64,000 nucleotides of DNA, taken from the NCBI GenBank assembly GCA_900548905.1, contig URMK01000003.1, positions 124,001 to 188,000 on the forward strand, written 5' to 3'. Position numbers and translations under genes: made by a program. Under the pieces are notes generated by a model. That model saw nothing but the letters and a program-made list of their open reading frames with translations, did not search any database and had not been told where the DNA came from. Positions 16,283 to 24,824 of the stretch are shown in pieces (the first letter of the stretch is position 1; each line of letters starts with the position of its first letter). The stretch comes from an uncultured Lachnospiraceae bacterium. GTDB taxonomy: Bacteria > Bacillota > Clostridia > Lachnospirales > Lachnospiraceae.

Positions 16283-16854
16283 ACTGTCGTCACTCCTGCT
16301 CACTGGATTTCTAAATGAGAAATTTCCTGTGTTCGAATAAGACACACCCTGCTGATGCAGATTCTAAGAACCGGAAACCTGTTACAATAGAGCGAATTTT
16401 CCGTTTATAAAGCGTCGTATAATACACTTTTTTCATTTTCTCAATTAGATACCTATAATCATTTTGGAGCGTCTTTTTAAGTATTACTTTTTTATATCCA
16501 GATATCTAATACATTAATTATCATGATTAATCAAAATTATGCTATGTAAAACTCTCGTTTCGCTCGTTCATATACTATACTCCTAATGAATACCTCCCTC
16601 AGTCCCATGGTGTCCCCCTTAATTCAACATTTTACTTATCCCCTCACAGATCTCTATCCCATTCTATAAAATCCATATTTACCACCTTAAAGCCCCTCAG
16701 GTCTTAAACACGTCCATTCAATTCAATATTATATGTCCTAATAGTCCACTCCACTTATCTACAAAATGTAAATAAGTAAAACAAAAGTAAATACTTAATT
16801 ACAAAATGTTCAAAAGCCCATTCTCCTTAGTTCTGCTTTCTCTCTAACGATTCC
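16283..16854. other. Non-coding right end of the element
   Basis: AT-rich with no gene. AACAAAAGTAAATAC is flanked by two copies of ACAAAATGT (near 16759 and 16800), which might be recombinase arm sites; this is speculative. No promoter or terminator stands out. Confidence 0.4.
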
Positions 16855-16885
16855 TGCCGTGGCAGATAAATAGTATTTTTATCAT
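16855..16885 (-). pseudogene. Orphaned 5' end of the LMW-PTP gene with right attachment core
   Basis: From an ATG at 16885, with AAAGGATATATTC upstream, the frame reads MIKILFICHGRNR and stops, i.e. the first ten codons of a low-molecular-weight phosphatase followed by unrelated sequence. The core TGCCGTGGCA (16855-16864) matches 2447-2456. Joining this end to the intact gene at the core restores MIKILFICHGNICRSP, a perfect family start. I read it as the original chromosomal 5' end, displaced by integration. Confidence 0.7.
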
Positions 16886-17258
16886 CTTGAATATATCCTT
16901 TCATGAGCCTTTAAACCTTGATATATCTGGCTTTATGGCACTTTTTTCATTCCTCATATTTTACCCCAAACCTACGCCATTCTTTATAAATCTACGCAAA
17001 TTCATTGGCAAATGGTGTAGTAAAGTGGTATTCATATTACTTTATCAACACTGGTCGTAGTTCAATTTCACCCTTTTATACAATTCATGATCACACTCAC
17101 CATCATTTCTTTCTCTTCCTGATTGGATTCTGCAATCATGATTGTAAGAGCGACAAGTGTGTGATCGTCTATCAATTTGTCTCCATTTTTGAACAACACA
17201 TTATTTTTGTACAAAAAATAAAGACACATTGTAGCTGCTATTCTTTTATTTCCATCAG

Positions 17259-18436
17259 CTCATGTCAAGTATGGGACAAAATTATTATAGTAATTTTATA
17301 AGTCTTTCAATGATTCTTCAATTTCCTCAATCGTAGGTAAAGAACTTGCGTAATCAATAGGCAGCAAATCTTTTAACTTATATTCTGAAATTCCAATTGG
17401 CTGGCTACTTGCTTCCAATGAATATTCTGCCATTACGTCATCTTTAGTTTTACATATCAACAATCCAATCGTCTCATTATCAGTTACCTTCTTTTTTTGG
17501 TGATTAATTGCTGCTACATAAACACCTAATTGACCTGTAAATGCCGGTTCAAATTCGCATACTTTTAATTCTATAACCACATAACACCGAAGTTCTATAT
17601 GGTAAAAAAGCAAGTCTAAATATATCTCTTTCTGACCAACTTGAATAGGAATCTGCCTTCCAACAAAAGCAAATCCTTGTCCCAGTTCTAATAAAAACTT
17701 TGTGATATTTGAAGTTAGTGCATCCTCTAATTCCCTTTCACGATACCCTTCGCTCAAAGCTAGAAAGTCAAAATTATAAGGATCCTTCAAGGTTTCCTTT
17801 GCAAGGTCACTTTGTATATCTGGCAGCAACCTCGAAAAATTAGTTATTGCTTTGCCTTGTCGCTCAAATAAACCAGTATCCAAAAAGTTTAACAACACGG
17901 CTCTGCTCCAGCCATTCTCTAATGTTTTATTAACATAAAATAATGCTTCTCTCACAGTATCACATTTTGAGATTAATAATATTTGATGCCCCCATGGAAT
18001 TATATAAATGTTCTCCAATTGGTCAACAGGTTGTTGACCAATTTCTTGTTCAACTGAATAAAACTGATAAAATCGTTTCATATACTTTAAATTTGTAACA
18101 GAAAAACCTTTCATTCCCGGAAAAGCATCTTTTAATTCATCACTCAATGTAGAGTATATTTTGCTACCCCACTTTGACTCGATATCCCTTTGAACAATGT
18201 CTTTTCCTATATCCCAATAGAGAAGTAACAATTCAGTGTTTACACGCACAGCAGCTTTTAATTGACTCTGTTTTATTCTCTGCTTTATGCTTTTAATCCA
18301 TTCCTTAAAATATGAATCATTAAATATCTTTAAATCTTTTGACAAGTTTTTCACCTTCTTTATTCAATTTCAAAACTAAACACATATCCATTATTTGCTT
18401 TACATTATACGACATAATTCGACACGCGCATCGCCT
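17259..18436 (-). mobile_element. DUF1016 nuclease cassette inserted in the RhuM-Fic pseudogene
   Basis: Minus-strand sequence reads TTTT-CTGA at 18441-18437 and CTGA-TGGAAAT at 17258-17252. Removing the intervening 1178 bp plus one CTGA gives TTTTCTGATGGAAAT, coding F-S-D-G-N exactly as expected for the Fic core. The insert holds only the DUF1016 gene with about 82-91 bp before and 37 bp after it. A TATAAT box lies in the 5' flank. I see no clear terminal inverted repeats and no transposase. Insertion as a unit with a 4-bp target duplication is an inference. Confidence 0.6.
17296..18345 (-). CDS. DUF1016 family PD-(D/E)XK nuclease-domain protein (YhcG-like)
   Basis: A protein of about 349 residues. 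The N-terminal DUF1016_N region has RVNTELLLLYWDIGKDIVQR, WGSKIYSTLSDELKDAFPGM and FSVTNLKYMKRFYQFY. The C-terminal nuclease-like domain has FAFVGRQIPIQVGQKEIYLD, LLFYHIELRCYVVIELK (D...E-x-K) and FEPAFTGQLGVYVAAIN. Family members are predicted DNA nucleases of unclear role. The TTG at 18345 has AGAAGGTG six bases before it; a GTG at 18354 adds three codons but touches the site directly. Unlike everything around it the frame is intact, which suggests recent arrival. It sits exactly inside the Fic coding sequence. Confidence 0.88.
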   Translation of the reverse strand: MSKDLKIFNDSYFKEWIKSIKQRIKQSQLKAAVRVNTELLLLYWDIGKDIVQRDIESKWGSKIYSTLSDELKDAFPGMKGFSVTNLKYMKRFYQFYSVEQEIGQQPVDQLENIYIIPWGHQILLISKCDTVREALFYVNKTLENGWSRAVLLNFLDTGLFERQGKAITNFSRLLPDIQSDLAKETLKDPYNFDFLALSEGYRERELEDALTSNITKFLLELGQGFAFVGRQIPIQVGQKEIYLDLLFYHIELRCYVVIELKVCEFEPAFTGQLGVYVAAINHQKKKVTDNETIGLLICKTKDDVMAEYSLEASSQPIGISEYKLKDLLPIDYASSLPTIEEIEESLKDL

Positions 18437-19173
18437 TCAGAAAAACTATGATTCTTTGTCACAAAATATAGAAGATTTACAGCTTTTTCTTCAAGTGTGG
18501 TATACACATCTTCACCTGCAAAACTTTGATAAATTGCCCCAATACTCCCCTTAAAGGAAACATCTTTTCATTTCCGAAAAGAGAACTGCTGTCACCAAAT
18601 TTCATGCTGTTAATTACTTCTCTACATTCTTCATAAGTCAAGATATAGGTTGCCTTATTTCCAGTTGGGCGGCTCATATTCTGATGGTCGTAAGCATCCA
18701 AAAGTTCCAGCGCCTGACTATATTTTTCAACCACCGGCAAAACTTGTTTTGTATCAAGTCTGATTTCTACCCTTTTCATAACACGCATTACCTCATTTAG
18801 CTGATTCATACGATTATGATTTACAGCGTAACCTTTGATTATTTACTCTTTTAAAATAGAATTCGCCCAACGCCGGAATTCAACACCTCTTTTAGACTTT
18901 TCAAGATAGCCAACCTAGATAATGACATCTAATGTATAAAATGGGACTGGTTTTTTGACTCCAACAACACGCAATTTTTGCGTGTTGTTCTCCTTGTACA
19001 GCTCTGCATCTGTGAAAACATTATTTATATGTTTTCTTATTGTTTTTAATCTCGCTCAAATAAATATGACATTTGATTAGCGCTTAGCCATACTGTATCG
19101 TTTTCTATTGATACTGGCAATAAAATTTTTTATCTTTCGTATCAAATAACACAATATCTTTTCTATCAGCCAT

Positions 19174-19478
19174 TTTCTACTGCGTAATATTAGGTTTTTC
19201 CATAATTAGCTGAAGGATAGCCAACCATCAAAAGGGCAATTCAAAGTGCAAATTTTGCCCTTTGAACCGTTTCCTATTGCACTTTGCACCATATTTTCAC
19301 CTTGCTTCGGAACACAATCCACATGCATATATCTGCTTTTCAACTCTTAGTACGTTCCTAAAATCCGATTGCTAAAGAACTTTTCCAAAAACTTTGTTGT
19401 TGCATGAACTCCATTTTGCAGGTCATTGTAGTTTGCCCTTACCAATGCATTGAAGGCGTCGTTATTCACCTTGAACCT
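19174..19478 (-). pseudogene. Fic-family protein, C-terminal remnant
   Basis: Conceptual translation gives FNALVRANYNDLQNGVHATT, KFLEKFFSNRILGTY, a stop, then ELKSRYMHVDCV, and in a shifted frame WLAILQLIMEKPNITQ with a stop before KMADR. This resembles the C-terminal part of Fic AMP-transferase-like proteins with a winged-helix tail. It lacks the catalytic HPFxxGNGR part. It is fused on one side to the start of the RhuM-Fic pseudogene and on the other to the intact 105-residue gene. I am moderately sure of the family. Confidence 0.6.
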
Positions 19479-19483
19479 CAAAA

Positions 19484-19801
19484 TTACCTCCCCGCAAAAT
19501 GTTTTATCGTATCTTTCAAATCATCACTAAAATCCTCCAGATCCTCCATGGTAATTGCACCTTCATTCAACAGTGACATCATAATATAAAACTGATTAGA
19601 TCTGCTCATTTTACAACAGACTCCACAATCCTTTTTGTCCTCATTAATCCGTTTCTCAAGCTCCCAAAATTTATCCGATGGATTTCCTTCCCCGCTGAGG
19701 ATTTTAATATACTCTTTATTCAGCTTATTCATATAAGCTTCCTGCCAGCCGGCTATCTTACTCCGAAATATCTTCCAGTCTTTCTCAGAAAATGTGTTCA
19801 T
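19484..19801 (-). CDS. Uncharacterised 105-residue protein
   Basis: It starts MNTFSEKDWKIFRSKIAGWQ, is mainly helical, has no membrane segment, and contains a Cys pair (CGVCCK) in the middle. I recognise this as a small family widespread in Clostridia without known function; a transporter name sometimes attached to it is not supported by the sequence. The C-terminal part (LLNEGAITMEDLEDFSDDLK) is acidic. GAGGTG precedes the ATG. It is intact although both flanks are gene remnants of toxin systems. Confidence 0.7.
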   Translation of the reverse strand: MNTFSEKDWKIFRSKIAGWQEAYMNKLNKEYIKILSGEGNPSDKFWELEKRINEDKKDCGVCCKMSRSNQFYIMMSLLNEGAITMEDLEDFSDDLKDTIKHFAGR

Positions 19802-19868
19802 TAATTACAGCACCTCGCAATCTTTACTTCACATTTATCGCATAAACCTTCTATAACCACACCGAACC

Positions 19869-20297
19869 TTATCGTTTTATGCAGTTCATGATCACACTTG
19901 TTATCATTTCCTTTTTTACCAGTACAAATATAATTTTAGGGAATAACCTGTACAGCTATATTGTTGTACTTCCCATAATTATTTATTTTTGCTTTAAAGC
20001 TCATTGCCTTTAAACTCATAACAGTATCTCCAAATATTTCTTTAATTCTTTTGCTGCTTGAACGTCTTCGCATATTCATACAGAAGATCTAGATCTTTTT
20101 TCATCTCGTGAATAATTCTTTATGGCACTGATAACAGTTTCTTCATCACAACACCTATGAAATCTTAGAAAATCGCAAATCGTTCTCTCTGTATTATTGC
20201 ACTTGTATATACTTCTATAAGTAGTGCTTTATTCCTCCGCCTGTAAATCCCTGACTGCTTTTCTAAGAGAGTCCACATCATAAGCTTCTATCTTCAT
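19869..20297 (-). pseudogene. Remnants of an AbiEi/AbiEii toxin-antitoxin pair fused to a Fic tail
   Basis: Three pieces are read on the minus strand. From 20207 to 20016, in two frames, come ERTICDFLRFHR, ETVISAIKNYSRDEK and AAKELKKYLEILL, resembling the C-terminus of an AbiEi-type antitoxin. Overlapping its stop, from the ATG at 20019, comes MSLKAMSFKAKINNYGKYNN, resembling the start of an AbiEii nucleotidyltransferase toxin, followed by a stop. Then 19915-19869 reads KKEMITSVIMNCIKR, almost identical to the tail of the Fic pseudogene at 17068. At 20297 a short frame MKIEAYDVDSLRKAVRDLQA may be the head of another lost gene. Confidence 0.6.
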
Positions 20298-20315
20298 ACC
20301 GGGTTTCCCCTTTAT

Positions 20316-22337
20316 CTATTCCAGCGTAAGTAGAGCTTCCAGCACTTCAAAAATCTGCATTTCCTTTCCAACACTTTGTGCCAGTTTCCGCACCCCTTCC
20401 GCTGCCAGTTTGCAGCCCTTTTTACTTGAGTGGTCGGACAGCAGATAATAAAGCTCCTGCTGCATTTTCCATGGCAGCTCATAGATTTGTTCGTCTCCCT
20501 CCAGTTCCTCCGGATTTATATATTCCTCTTCCTCCACCGCAATGGAAAATGCTTCCCTGCCTGTCCGGCGGGAAAGTCCCACGCGGCTGTAACCCTTCAG
20601 GCAGGCCAGCGGCGTATTCAGCCAGCAGGCAGCCACATCTATCCAGATCATCGCAAGGGCCAGCATATTCCGGCGTTCCTCCGGACCCTCAATAAAAGTA
20701 TTTTCTATAATATAAAGAAGTTCATCCAATTCCAGCCCTGATAAGGTATCCAAATACAAATCCGGTAAAAATCCGCTTAATTCTTCCGGATATACCACAT
20801 CCAAATTTACCAGCGTGTCCGCCAGTTTATCCCATTCCGGCACAAAACTGCCGATTCCTTCTTTCCATTTTAAAAGCTGTCGGTTTTTAAAATCGGCATA
20901 TTCCAGATCCTGGCCAAACTCACTCATTTGTGCCAGTACCTGTTCCGGATCCAGCCCGTTCACCGCGGCAAAAGAGGTGGCGGAATTATCTATCAGGCAT
21001 TCTCCTGTTATGTATTCCGCATAGAACCGCCCGTCAAGATAGAGATAACGCATTAAATCCTCATAGGATATGGGGCCGAATGCCTTTTGGTATTTCGCAT
21101 GAAGGGCACCTAATTCCATAAAACCATAACTTTGCAGCAGATAAAAGATACCGTCGGTGATCAATTGTTTTGTACTGAAAAACTGATGGAGCCTCGCTGT
21201 CCTCAGAAACTGCACAAAACTTTCGTTTCCTTTTGCAACGGCAACTTCCATCCTATTATTTTCCCGGCTTTTAAAAATCTGCACGTCCCATAGTCCCCAG
21301 GCACACAACGTCACCATACTTTTTTCAGGGACAAAGCCAAGAACCTCACCTGCTTTCTTTTCGGTGCTTAAAAGATAAGTTTTTACAGTTATTTCATCCA
21401 TCAAAATCAGATAATATTCAGGATGCGCTTCCAGTACTGTCAAAATGGCTTTCTTTGCTTCATTCTTACTTCTGCCTGGGCTTGCTGGGATTAGCAGGTA
21501 CTTTGCATAGTCTGCCATCTGTTGTTCTGAATTCTCTTCCAAAAGCTGTTCCTGTGTAATATCACGGTCACATTTATAAATACAATAGTCCGGCGGAGCT
21601 TTCTCCACATCCGTTTTTCCCGTATCAAAGTTGAAAACGAGCTGGCCTTCCCCGGGCCGCCGTATGTCCTTCGGCTGTCCTGCTGCATTATCAGAAGCTC
21701 TTTTCCTGTCAGCCGCCTCATAAAAGCTGTTGATTTTTTCCAGCTTGCGTTCCAAATCTGATTTTTTCTTTGGCGGCTGTTTTTTTTGCCCTTTACTGAA
21801 TTTATTCCAAAGGAGTTGTAACAGTTCCCTTTCTTCCTCTAATTCCGGACTTTCTCCGTTTGCCAACGGCTCACAAAAGCAGGTTTCCTTCAGATGTATA
21901 TTCACAGCCGCTTCATCATATGGCTCACTGCTTTCTGCCCCGTCCCACACACCGCCGCTGTCTTCCTCCATATTATTACGTCTGTGTGTAAGCACAACAG
22001 GATAGCGCTTATCATAATCATCCATTTCTTTTTCCAACGTAATTTTATGTTCCCAGATGTCTCCAAAATCATAGGTATATCGGATCCAGCCTTTCCTCAG
22101 ATACGCGTCCGCCGCCACTTCCCGCTCATCCATATCCGCATCCGCGTAATCTGTATTGCTGATTCTAGCCCTGCTGTTCTGGAAAGAGAAATCATGCAGA
22201 TGTTCCTCCTCCCATCCAAATACAATCTGCAGGATGTCATGCAGATCTGCAAAGCTGAGATGATCCGGCAGCAAAATTCTGCGCCATAAAGGGGGCTTAG
22301 TTCCTTCCAAAACTACTTTAACCTGAAATCCCGCCAT
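20316..22337 (-). CDS. Plasmid pRiA4b ORF-3 family protein
   Basis: A 673-residue protein. Residues 1-185 form the pRiA4b ORF-3-like domain: FQVKVVLEGTKPPLWRRILL, FADLHDILQIVFGWEEEHLH, WIRYTYDFGDIWEHKITLE, and the closing FCEP and LLQLLW. The remaining 450 residues are a helical region found in Firmicutes members, with no catalytic motif that I recognise. No signal peptide is seen, so it is cytoplasmic. The function of the family is unknown; it is linked to mobile DNA only by its first member. AGGAGG precedes the ATG. The end of a similar gene lies at 63689-64000. Confidence 0.82.
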   Translation of the reverse strand: MAGFQVKVVLEGTKPPLWRRILLPDHLSFADLHDILQIVFGWEEEHLHDFSFQNSRARISNTDYADADMDEREVAADAYLRKGWIRYTYDFGDIWEHKITLEKEMDDYDKRYPVVLTHRRNNMEEDSGGVWDGAESSEPYDEAAVNIHLKETCFCEPLANGESPELEEERELLQLLWNKFSKGQKKQPPKKKSDLERKLEKINSFYEAADRKRASDNAAGQPKDIRRPGEGQLVFNFDTGKTDVEKAPPDYCIYKCDRDITQEQLLEENSEQQMADYAKYLLIPASPGRSKNEAKKAILTVLEAHPEYYLILMDEITVKTYLLSTEKKAGEVLGFVPEKSMVTLCAWGLWDVQIFKSRENNRMEVAVAKGNESFVQFLRTARLHQFFSTKQLITDGIFYLLQSYGFMELGALHAKYQKAFGPISYEDLMRYLYLDGRFYAEYITGECLIDNSATSFAAVNGLDPEQVLAQMSEFGQDLEYADFKNRQLLKWKEGIGSFVPEWDKLADTLVNLDVVYPEELSGFLPDLYLDTLSGLELDELLYIIENTFIEGPEERRNMLALAMIWIDVAACWLNTPLACLKGYSRVGLSRRTGREAFSIAVEEEEYINPEELEGDEQIYELPWKMQQELYYLLSDHSSKKGCKLAAEGVRKLAQSVGKEMQIFEVLEALLTLE

Positions 22338-22462
22338 TTATTTTCCTCCTTTGCTTGTACAATTCTTCCGCAAGACCGTCCGTTTGTACCGCTATATCTT
22401 TTACCGTCTATCTGCCTTTCAGTATATCATAGGATAATTAAGAAAAAAAAGTAAATTACAAC

Positions 22463-22509
22463 AAAAAAGAAAGCCCGAGCCCCGGTAATTGGTTCGGACT
22501 TTCTTTTTT
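22463..22509. terminator. Bidirectional intrinsic terminator
   Basis: AAAAAAGAAAG pairs with CTTTCTTTTTT around an inner CCGA/TCGG stem. T-runs exist on both strands. It ends the VOC protein gene 11 bp after its stop. Confidence 0.85.
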
Positions 22510-22519
22510 CCTGGTTATC

Positions 22520-22957
22520 TTATAAATTATGTTCTTTAAGGAAGCGGCACTGTAAGGAATCCTCCTCCATCTGCATCAGTTCAATCCGGTTATGATCCGG
22601 ATCATGTGTCCAGCACTGCCAGTTCTTATCCATCCCCTGTGAAACAGGAGAATCAAGCACCCATCCGGCCTGTGTAATTTGATCCGCTATTTTCTGAATA
22701 TCCTCTACTTCCAGGCAGAGATGGGAATAACCGATATTTTCATCTTTGTATTCCTGACAGTTTACCCCTCCGTAGAACAATTCAATAAACTGGTTTCCTC
22801 CTGCATGCAGATAAACGATCCATGGTTCCCCTGTTGTCGGATGCTGCAGCTCGAATGCTTTTTCAAACCCAAGGACATCCTCATAGAACTTAATAGCCTT
22901 CTCCATATCCGACACATTAAATGCTGCATGTGCCACCCCTTTTACTTGTGCTCCCAT
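22520..22957 (-). CDS. VOC-family (glyoxalase-fold) protein
   Basis: A 145-residue protein built of two beta-alpha-beta-beta-beta units. Putative metal ligands are in the expected places: His in VAHAAFNV, Glu in QFIELFYGG, His in YSHLCLEVED and Glu in NRIELMQM. This fits glyoxalase I or related lyases and dioxygenases. The substrate cannot be told from the sequence. AAAGGAG precedes the ATG at 22957. It stands alone with a strong terminator behind it. Confidence 0.88.
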   Translation of the reverse strand: MGAQVKGVAHAAFNVSDMEKAIKFYEDVLGFEKAFELQHPTTGEPWIVYLHAGGNQFIELFYGGVNCQEYKDENIGYSHLCLEVEDIQKIADQITQAGWVLDSPVSQGMDKNWQCWTHDPDHNRIELMQMEEDSLQCRFLKEHNL

Positions 22958-23203
22958 AATTTCCCCTTTCTCCTTTAACCTGGTAAGCTGTAATCAATCC
23001 GTTGTTTGTTTTCTGTGCTCCCAGGGCTTTTATGCCTCCGGGCAGATCCGGTTCTGCGTTAATCTCAGGGCATTTCAAAACCGCTGTTCCTGAGATACCC
23101 GTTGTCAAACAGAATTGTATTATCTATTATATACCTTTATACCGATAAATACCATAAAATACGGATGACTTATCCTCCTTAAAATCGCCTTCTCCCCCGC
23201 CGT

Positions 23204-23821
23204 TCATCCCCCCAGCCTGCGCCTGTATTCACTGTCTATCCACTCATCCAGCGTAAGAGGGACATAGTCGGAATACATGCAGAAGCAATTGATCAGATTA
23301 CAGGGGATACGCCGTTCCTCCTCATCCGGATAGTGCAGGACGGTGCTGCGGGTTATTTCCTGGAACTGCTGTATCAGCCGTTGATCGTGGGTATCATGCA
23401 CGTGGCCGTGGAGCATATAGGATCTTGGGTTTCCCTGTTCATCCAGCCGATATTGCCCGTTATAACACAGGATCGGATAATGGCACAGGACAAGCTTGCG
23501 CCGGTTGTCACGCAGTTCCTCATAGGGCTTAATCCATTCAAAACGGCCGGCATTGTATTTTTTATCCTTCAGAAACGGATCGTGGTTTCCCTGAATCAGA
23601 TATAAACGCCCATGCAGCTTTTCCAGAAGGTCGTTCGTCTCTTCCGGCTTGCCCCAGGACAAATCTCCCAGAATAACCACTTCATCTTTTTTCCGTACTT
23701 TGCCGTTCCATCTTTTCAGCATATAGGCATTCATGGCCTCCGCGTTTTCAAAGCCGCGGTTGTCCATCCTTCTGTTCAGGGCATCGTGGAAAAAATGGCA
23801 GTCCGCAATATAATATCTCAA
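23204..23821 (-). CDS. Calcineurin-like metallophosphoesterase, retron neighbour
   Basis: A protein of about 205 residues with all metallophosphoesterase motifs: ADCHFFH (D-x-H), ILGDLSWG (GD), IQGNHDPF (GNHD), LCHYPI and LHGHVHD (GHxH). The family uses two metals to cleave phosphomono- or diesters, including nucleotides. I chose the TTG at 23821, which has AAGAGG six bases before it and lies 16 bp after the reverse transcriptase stop. The longer frame to 23881 would overlap that gene by 44 bp without a ribosome binding site. The gene is in an operon with the reverse transcriptase, so it may be its effector; proteins of this family also occur alone. Confidence 0.88.
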   Translation of the reverse strand: MRYYIADCHFFHDALNRRMDNRGFENAEAMNAYMLKRWNGKVRKKDEVVILGDLSWGKPEETNDLLEKLHGRLYLIQGNHDPFLKDKKYNAGRFEWIKPYEELRDNRRKLVLCHYPILCYNGQYRLDEQGNPRSYMLHGHVHDTHDQRLIQQFQEITRSTVLHYPDEEERRIPCNLINCFCMYSDYVPLTLDEWIDSEYRRRLGG

Positions 23822-23837
23822 TCGTTTCCTCTTTCTC

Positions 23838-24824
23838 TTATCCCAGGTACTGTTCCTTCCAGTCCCTGCAATAGCGCGCAAATTCTTCGTCCTGTGGGTT
23901 TATCTGCAGCACGAACCGGAGTCTGCCCAGCACAGAGCAGATGTAGCGTTCTTTATCCCAACGGATCCCTTCCGCTGCCTCCATTCTGGCAAGATGGGCT
24001 TCTATCCCGTACTTTCTGCAGTAATAAACCTCCTGCCGCAGCTTTTTCCGGTAGTCCCGGGAAACCTGAAGCTTTTCATTCACCACAATCCCTGTCACAG
24101 ACTGGCGGACACCTTCTGTAAGCAATTTCGTTTTCTTTTCGTTCAGGGAAAATCCCATGGCCTCCAGGTAGCTTCTCACCTTGGCGATTAACGCTGGGGC
24201 ATCGAAGCTGCCGGAAAAGGTCATGTCATCACAGTATCGGGTATAGGTGATTTCCCGTTCCCTGCACCAGCCTTCCATATATTCATCAAAAGGCCGCATT
24301 ACCAGATTGGATATGGCGGGCGATGCGGGGGAACCCTGCGGGAGCCTCTCCCTGCAGCAGCAAAGGCTGGTAAGGAGCATCGCCGCTGCAGGAGGAAAAA
24401 GAGTGTCGGGAAACGCCGCGCCGTATACTCGGGGAAACAGGATTCTGTCGAAAAAATGGCTGATATCCAGCTTCAGTACCTTATTTTTACCCAGATGAAC
24501 AGATGCATTTGCCCGGATATCCGTCCCCTTGCGGTAAGCCAGGGCGCAGGGGGATACCGGCCTTTCATCAAGCACATGGTGCAGAATATTCCTCTGCACC
24601 GCCTTTAAAAGACCGCAGGGAACCAAAAGCTGCCGGCTGCCTCCCCCTTTTTTGGCTATTGTCACCCGGCGGTAATTTTTTATGCCCTGGTTACTCAGGG
24701 TATACAGGCAGGCCAGCTGCTTTTCCCGGCTCATTTTCTCCCCGCCGGGTATCAGGCGGAGGGACAGGATAAAATCCTGGCACTGGCGTGTGGTACAATA
24801 TTTCCAAAGCTGTGTATTTCCCAT
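23838..24824 (-). CDS. Retron-type reverse transcriptase
   Basis: A 328-residue RNA-directed DNA polymerase. The motifs in order are YRRVTIAKKGGGSRQLLVP, LKLDISHFFDRI (first catalytic Asp), LPQGSPASPAISNLV, YTRYCDDMTFSG (YxDD, near 197-200; many retrons have YADD) and LNEKKTKLL. VRQSVTGIVVNEK follows, the VTG block typical of retron enzymes. No maturase or HNH domain is present, which argues against a group II intron. The ATG at 24824 has AAAGGA upstream; a longer frame to 25040 runs through the structured RNA region and is not a likely start. Directly upstream lies a structured RNA candidate and downstream a metallophosphoesterase. Confidence 0.9.
   Translation of the reverse strand: MGNTQLWKYCTTRQCQDFILSLRLIPGGEKMSREKQLACLYTLSNQGIKNYRRVTIAKKGGGSRQLLVPCGLLKAVQRNILHHVLDERPVSPCALAYRKGTDIRANASVHLGKNKVLKLDISHFFDRILFPRVYGAAFPDTLFPPAAAMLLTSLCCCRERLPQGSPASPAISNLVMRPFDEYMEGWCREREITYTRYCDDMTFSGSFDAPALIAKVRSYLEAMGFSLNEKKTKLLTEGVRQSVTGIVVNEKLQVSRDYRKKLRQEVYYCRKYGIEAHLARMEAAEGIRWDKERYICSVLGRLRFVLQINPQDEEFARYCRDWKEQYLG

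Larger units (their letters stand above)
2447..16864. mobile_element. Integrated genetic element of about 14.4 kb in the LMW-PTP gene
   Basis: The boundaries are inferred from the duplicated 10-bp core and the duplicated phosphatase 5' end. Cargo in order: tyrosine integrase, excisionase, D12 methylase, DUF927 ATPase, several unknown small genes, a SprT-like protein, an SH3 membrane protein, an XRE regulator and a serine resolvase. Base composition is clearly more AT-rich than the flanks, with long non-coding stretches. No relaxase, coupling protein, type IV secretion or phage structural gene is visible. It is therefore a cryptic or satellite-like element, or a decayed conjugative element. 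The 7-16 kb part could be a second element nested in or fused to the integrase module. Confidence 0.65.
17068..19173 (-). pseudogene. RhuM-Fic/DOC protein pseudogene split by a nuclease cassette
   Basis: Read from 19173 downward, conceptual translation gives DIVLFDTKDKKF, LPVSIENDTVWLSANQMSYL, IRKHINNVFTDAEL, KSKRGVEFRRWANSIL and IIKGYAVNHNRMNQL. These are typical of the RhuM DNA-binding region. Next come FGDSSSLFGNEK and, after a shift, SFKGSIGAIYQSFAGEDVY and NLLYFVTKNHSFS. The Fic/DOC core DGNKRIAATMCLYFLYKN and its tail resume at 17256-17068. Lesions: frameshifts near 19120, 19050 and 18563, stops at 18915-18917 and 18843-18845, and an insertion of 17259-18436. The intact family is a toxin-like Fic protein. 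It is clearly dead. Confidence 0.85.

Noticed and set aside
17005..17301. A 98-codon plus-strand frame
   Set aside because: It is the antisense of the Fic/DOC core remnant, which reads convincingly on the minus strand.
22917..23108. A 63-codon minus-strand frame overlapping the VOC gene start
   Set aside because: It lacks a ribosome binding site, and the VOC gene has its own good start inside it; at most a tail of a lost gene.
23838..24824. Group II intron maturase as an alternative for the reverse transcriptase
   Set aside because: No maturase (domain X) or HNH endonuclease region follows, the protein is too short, and no intron domain V/VI sequence was seen downstream.
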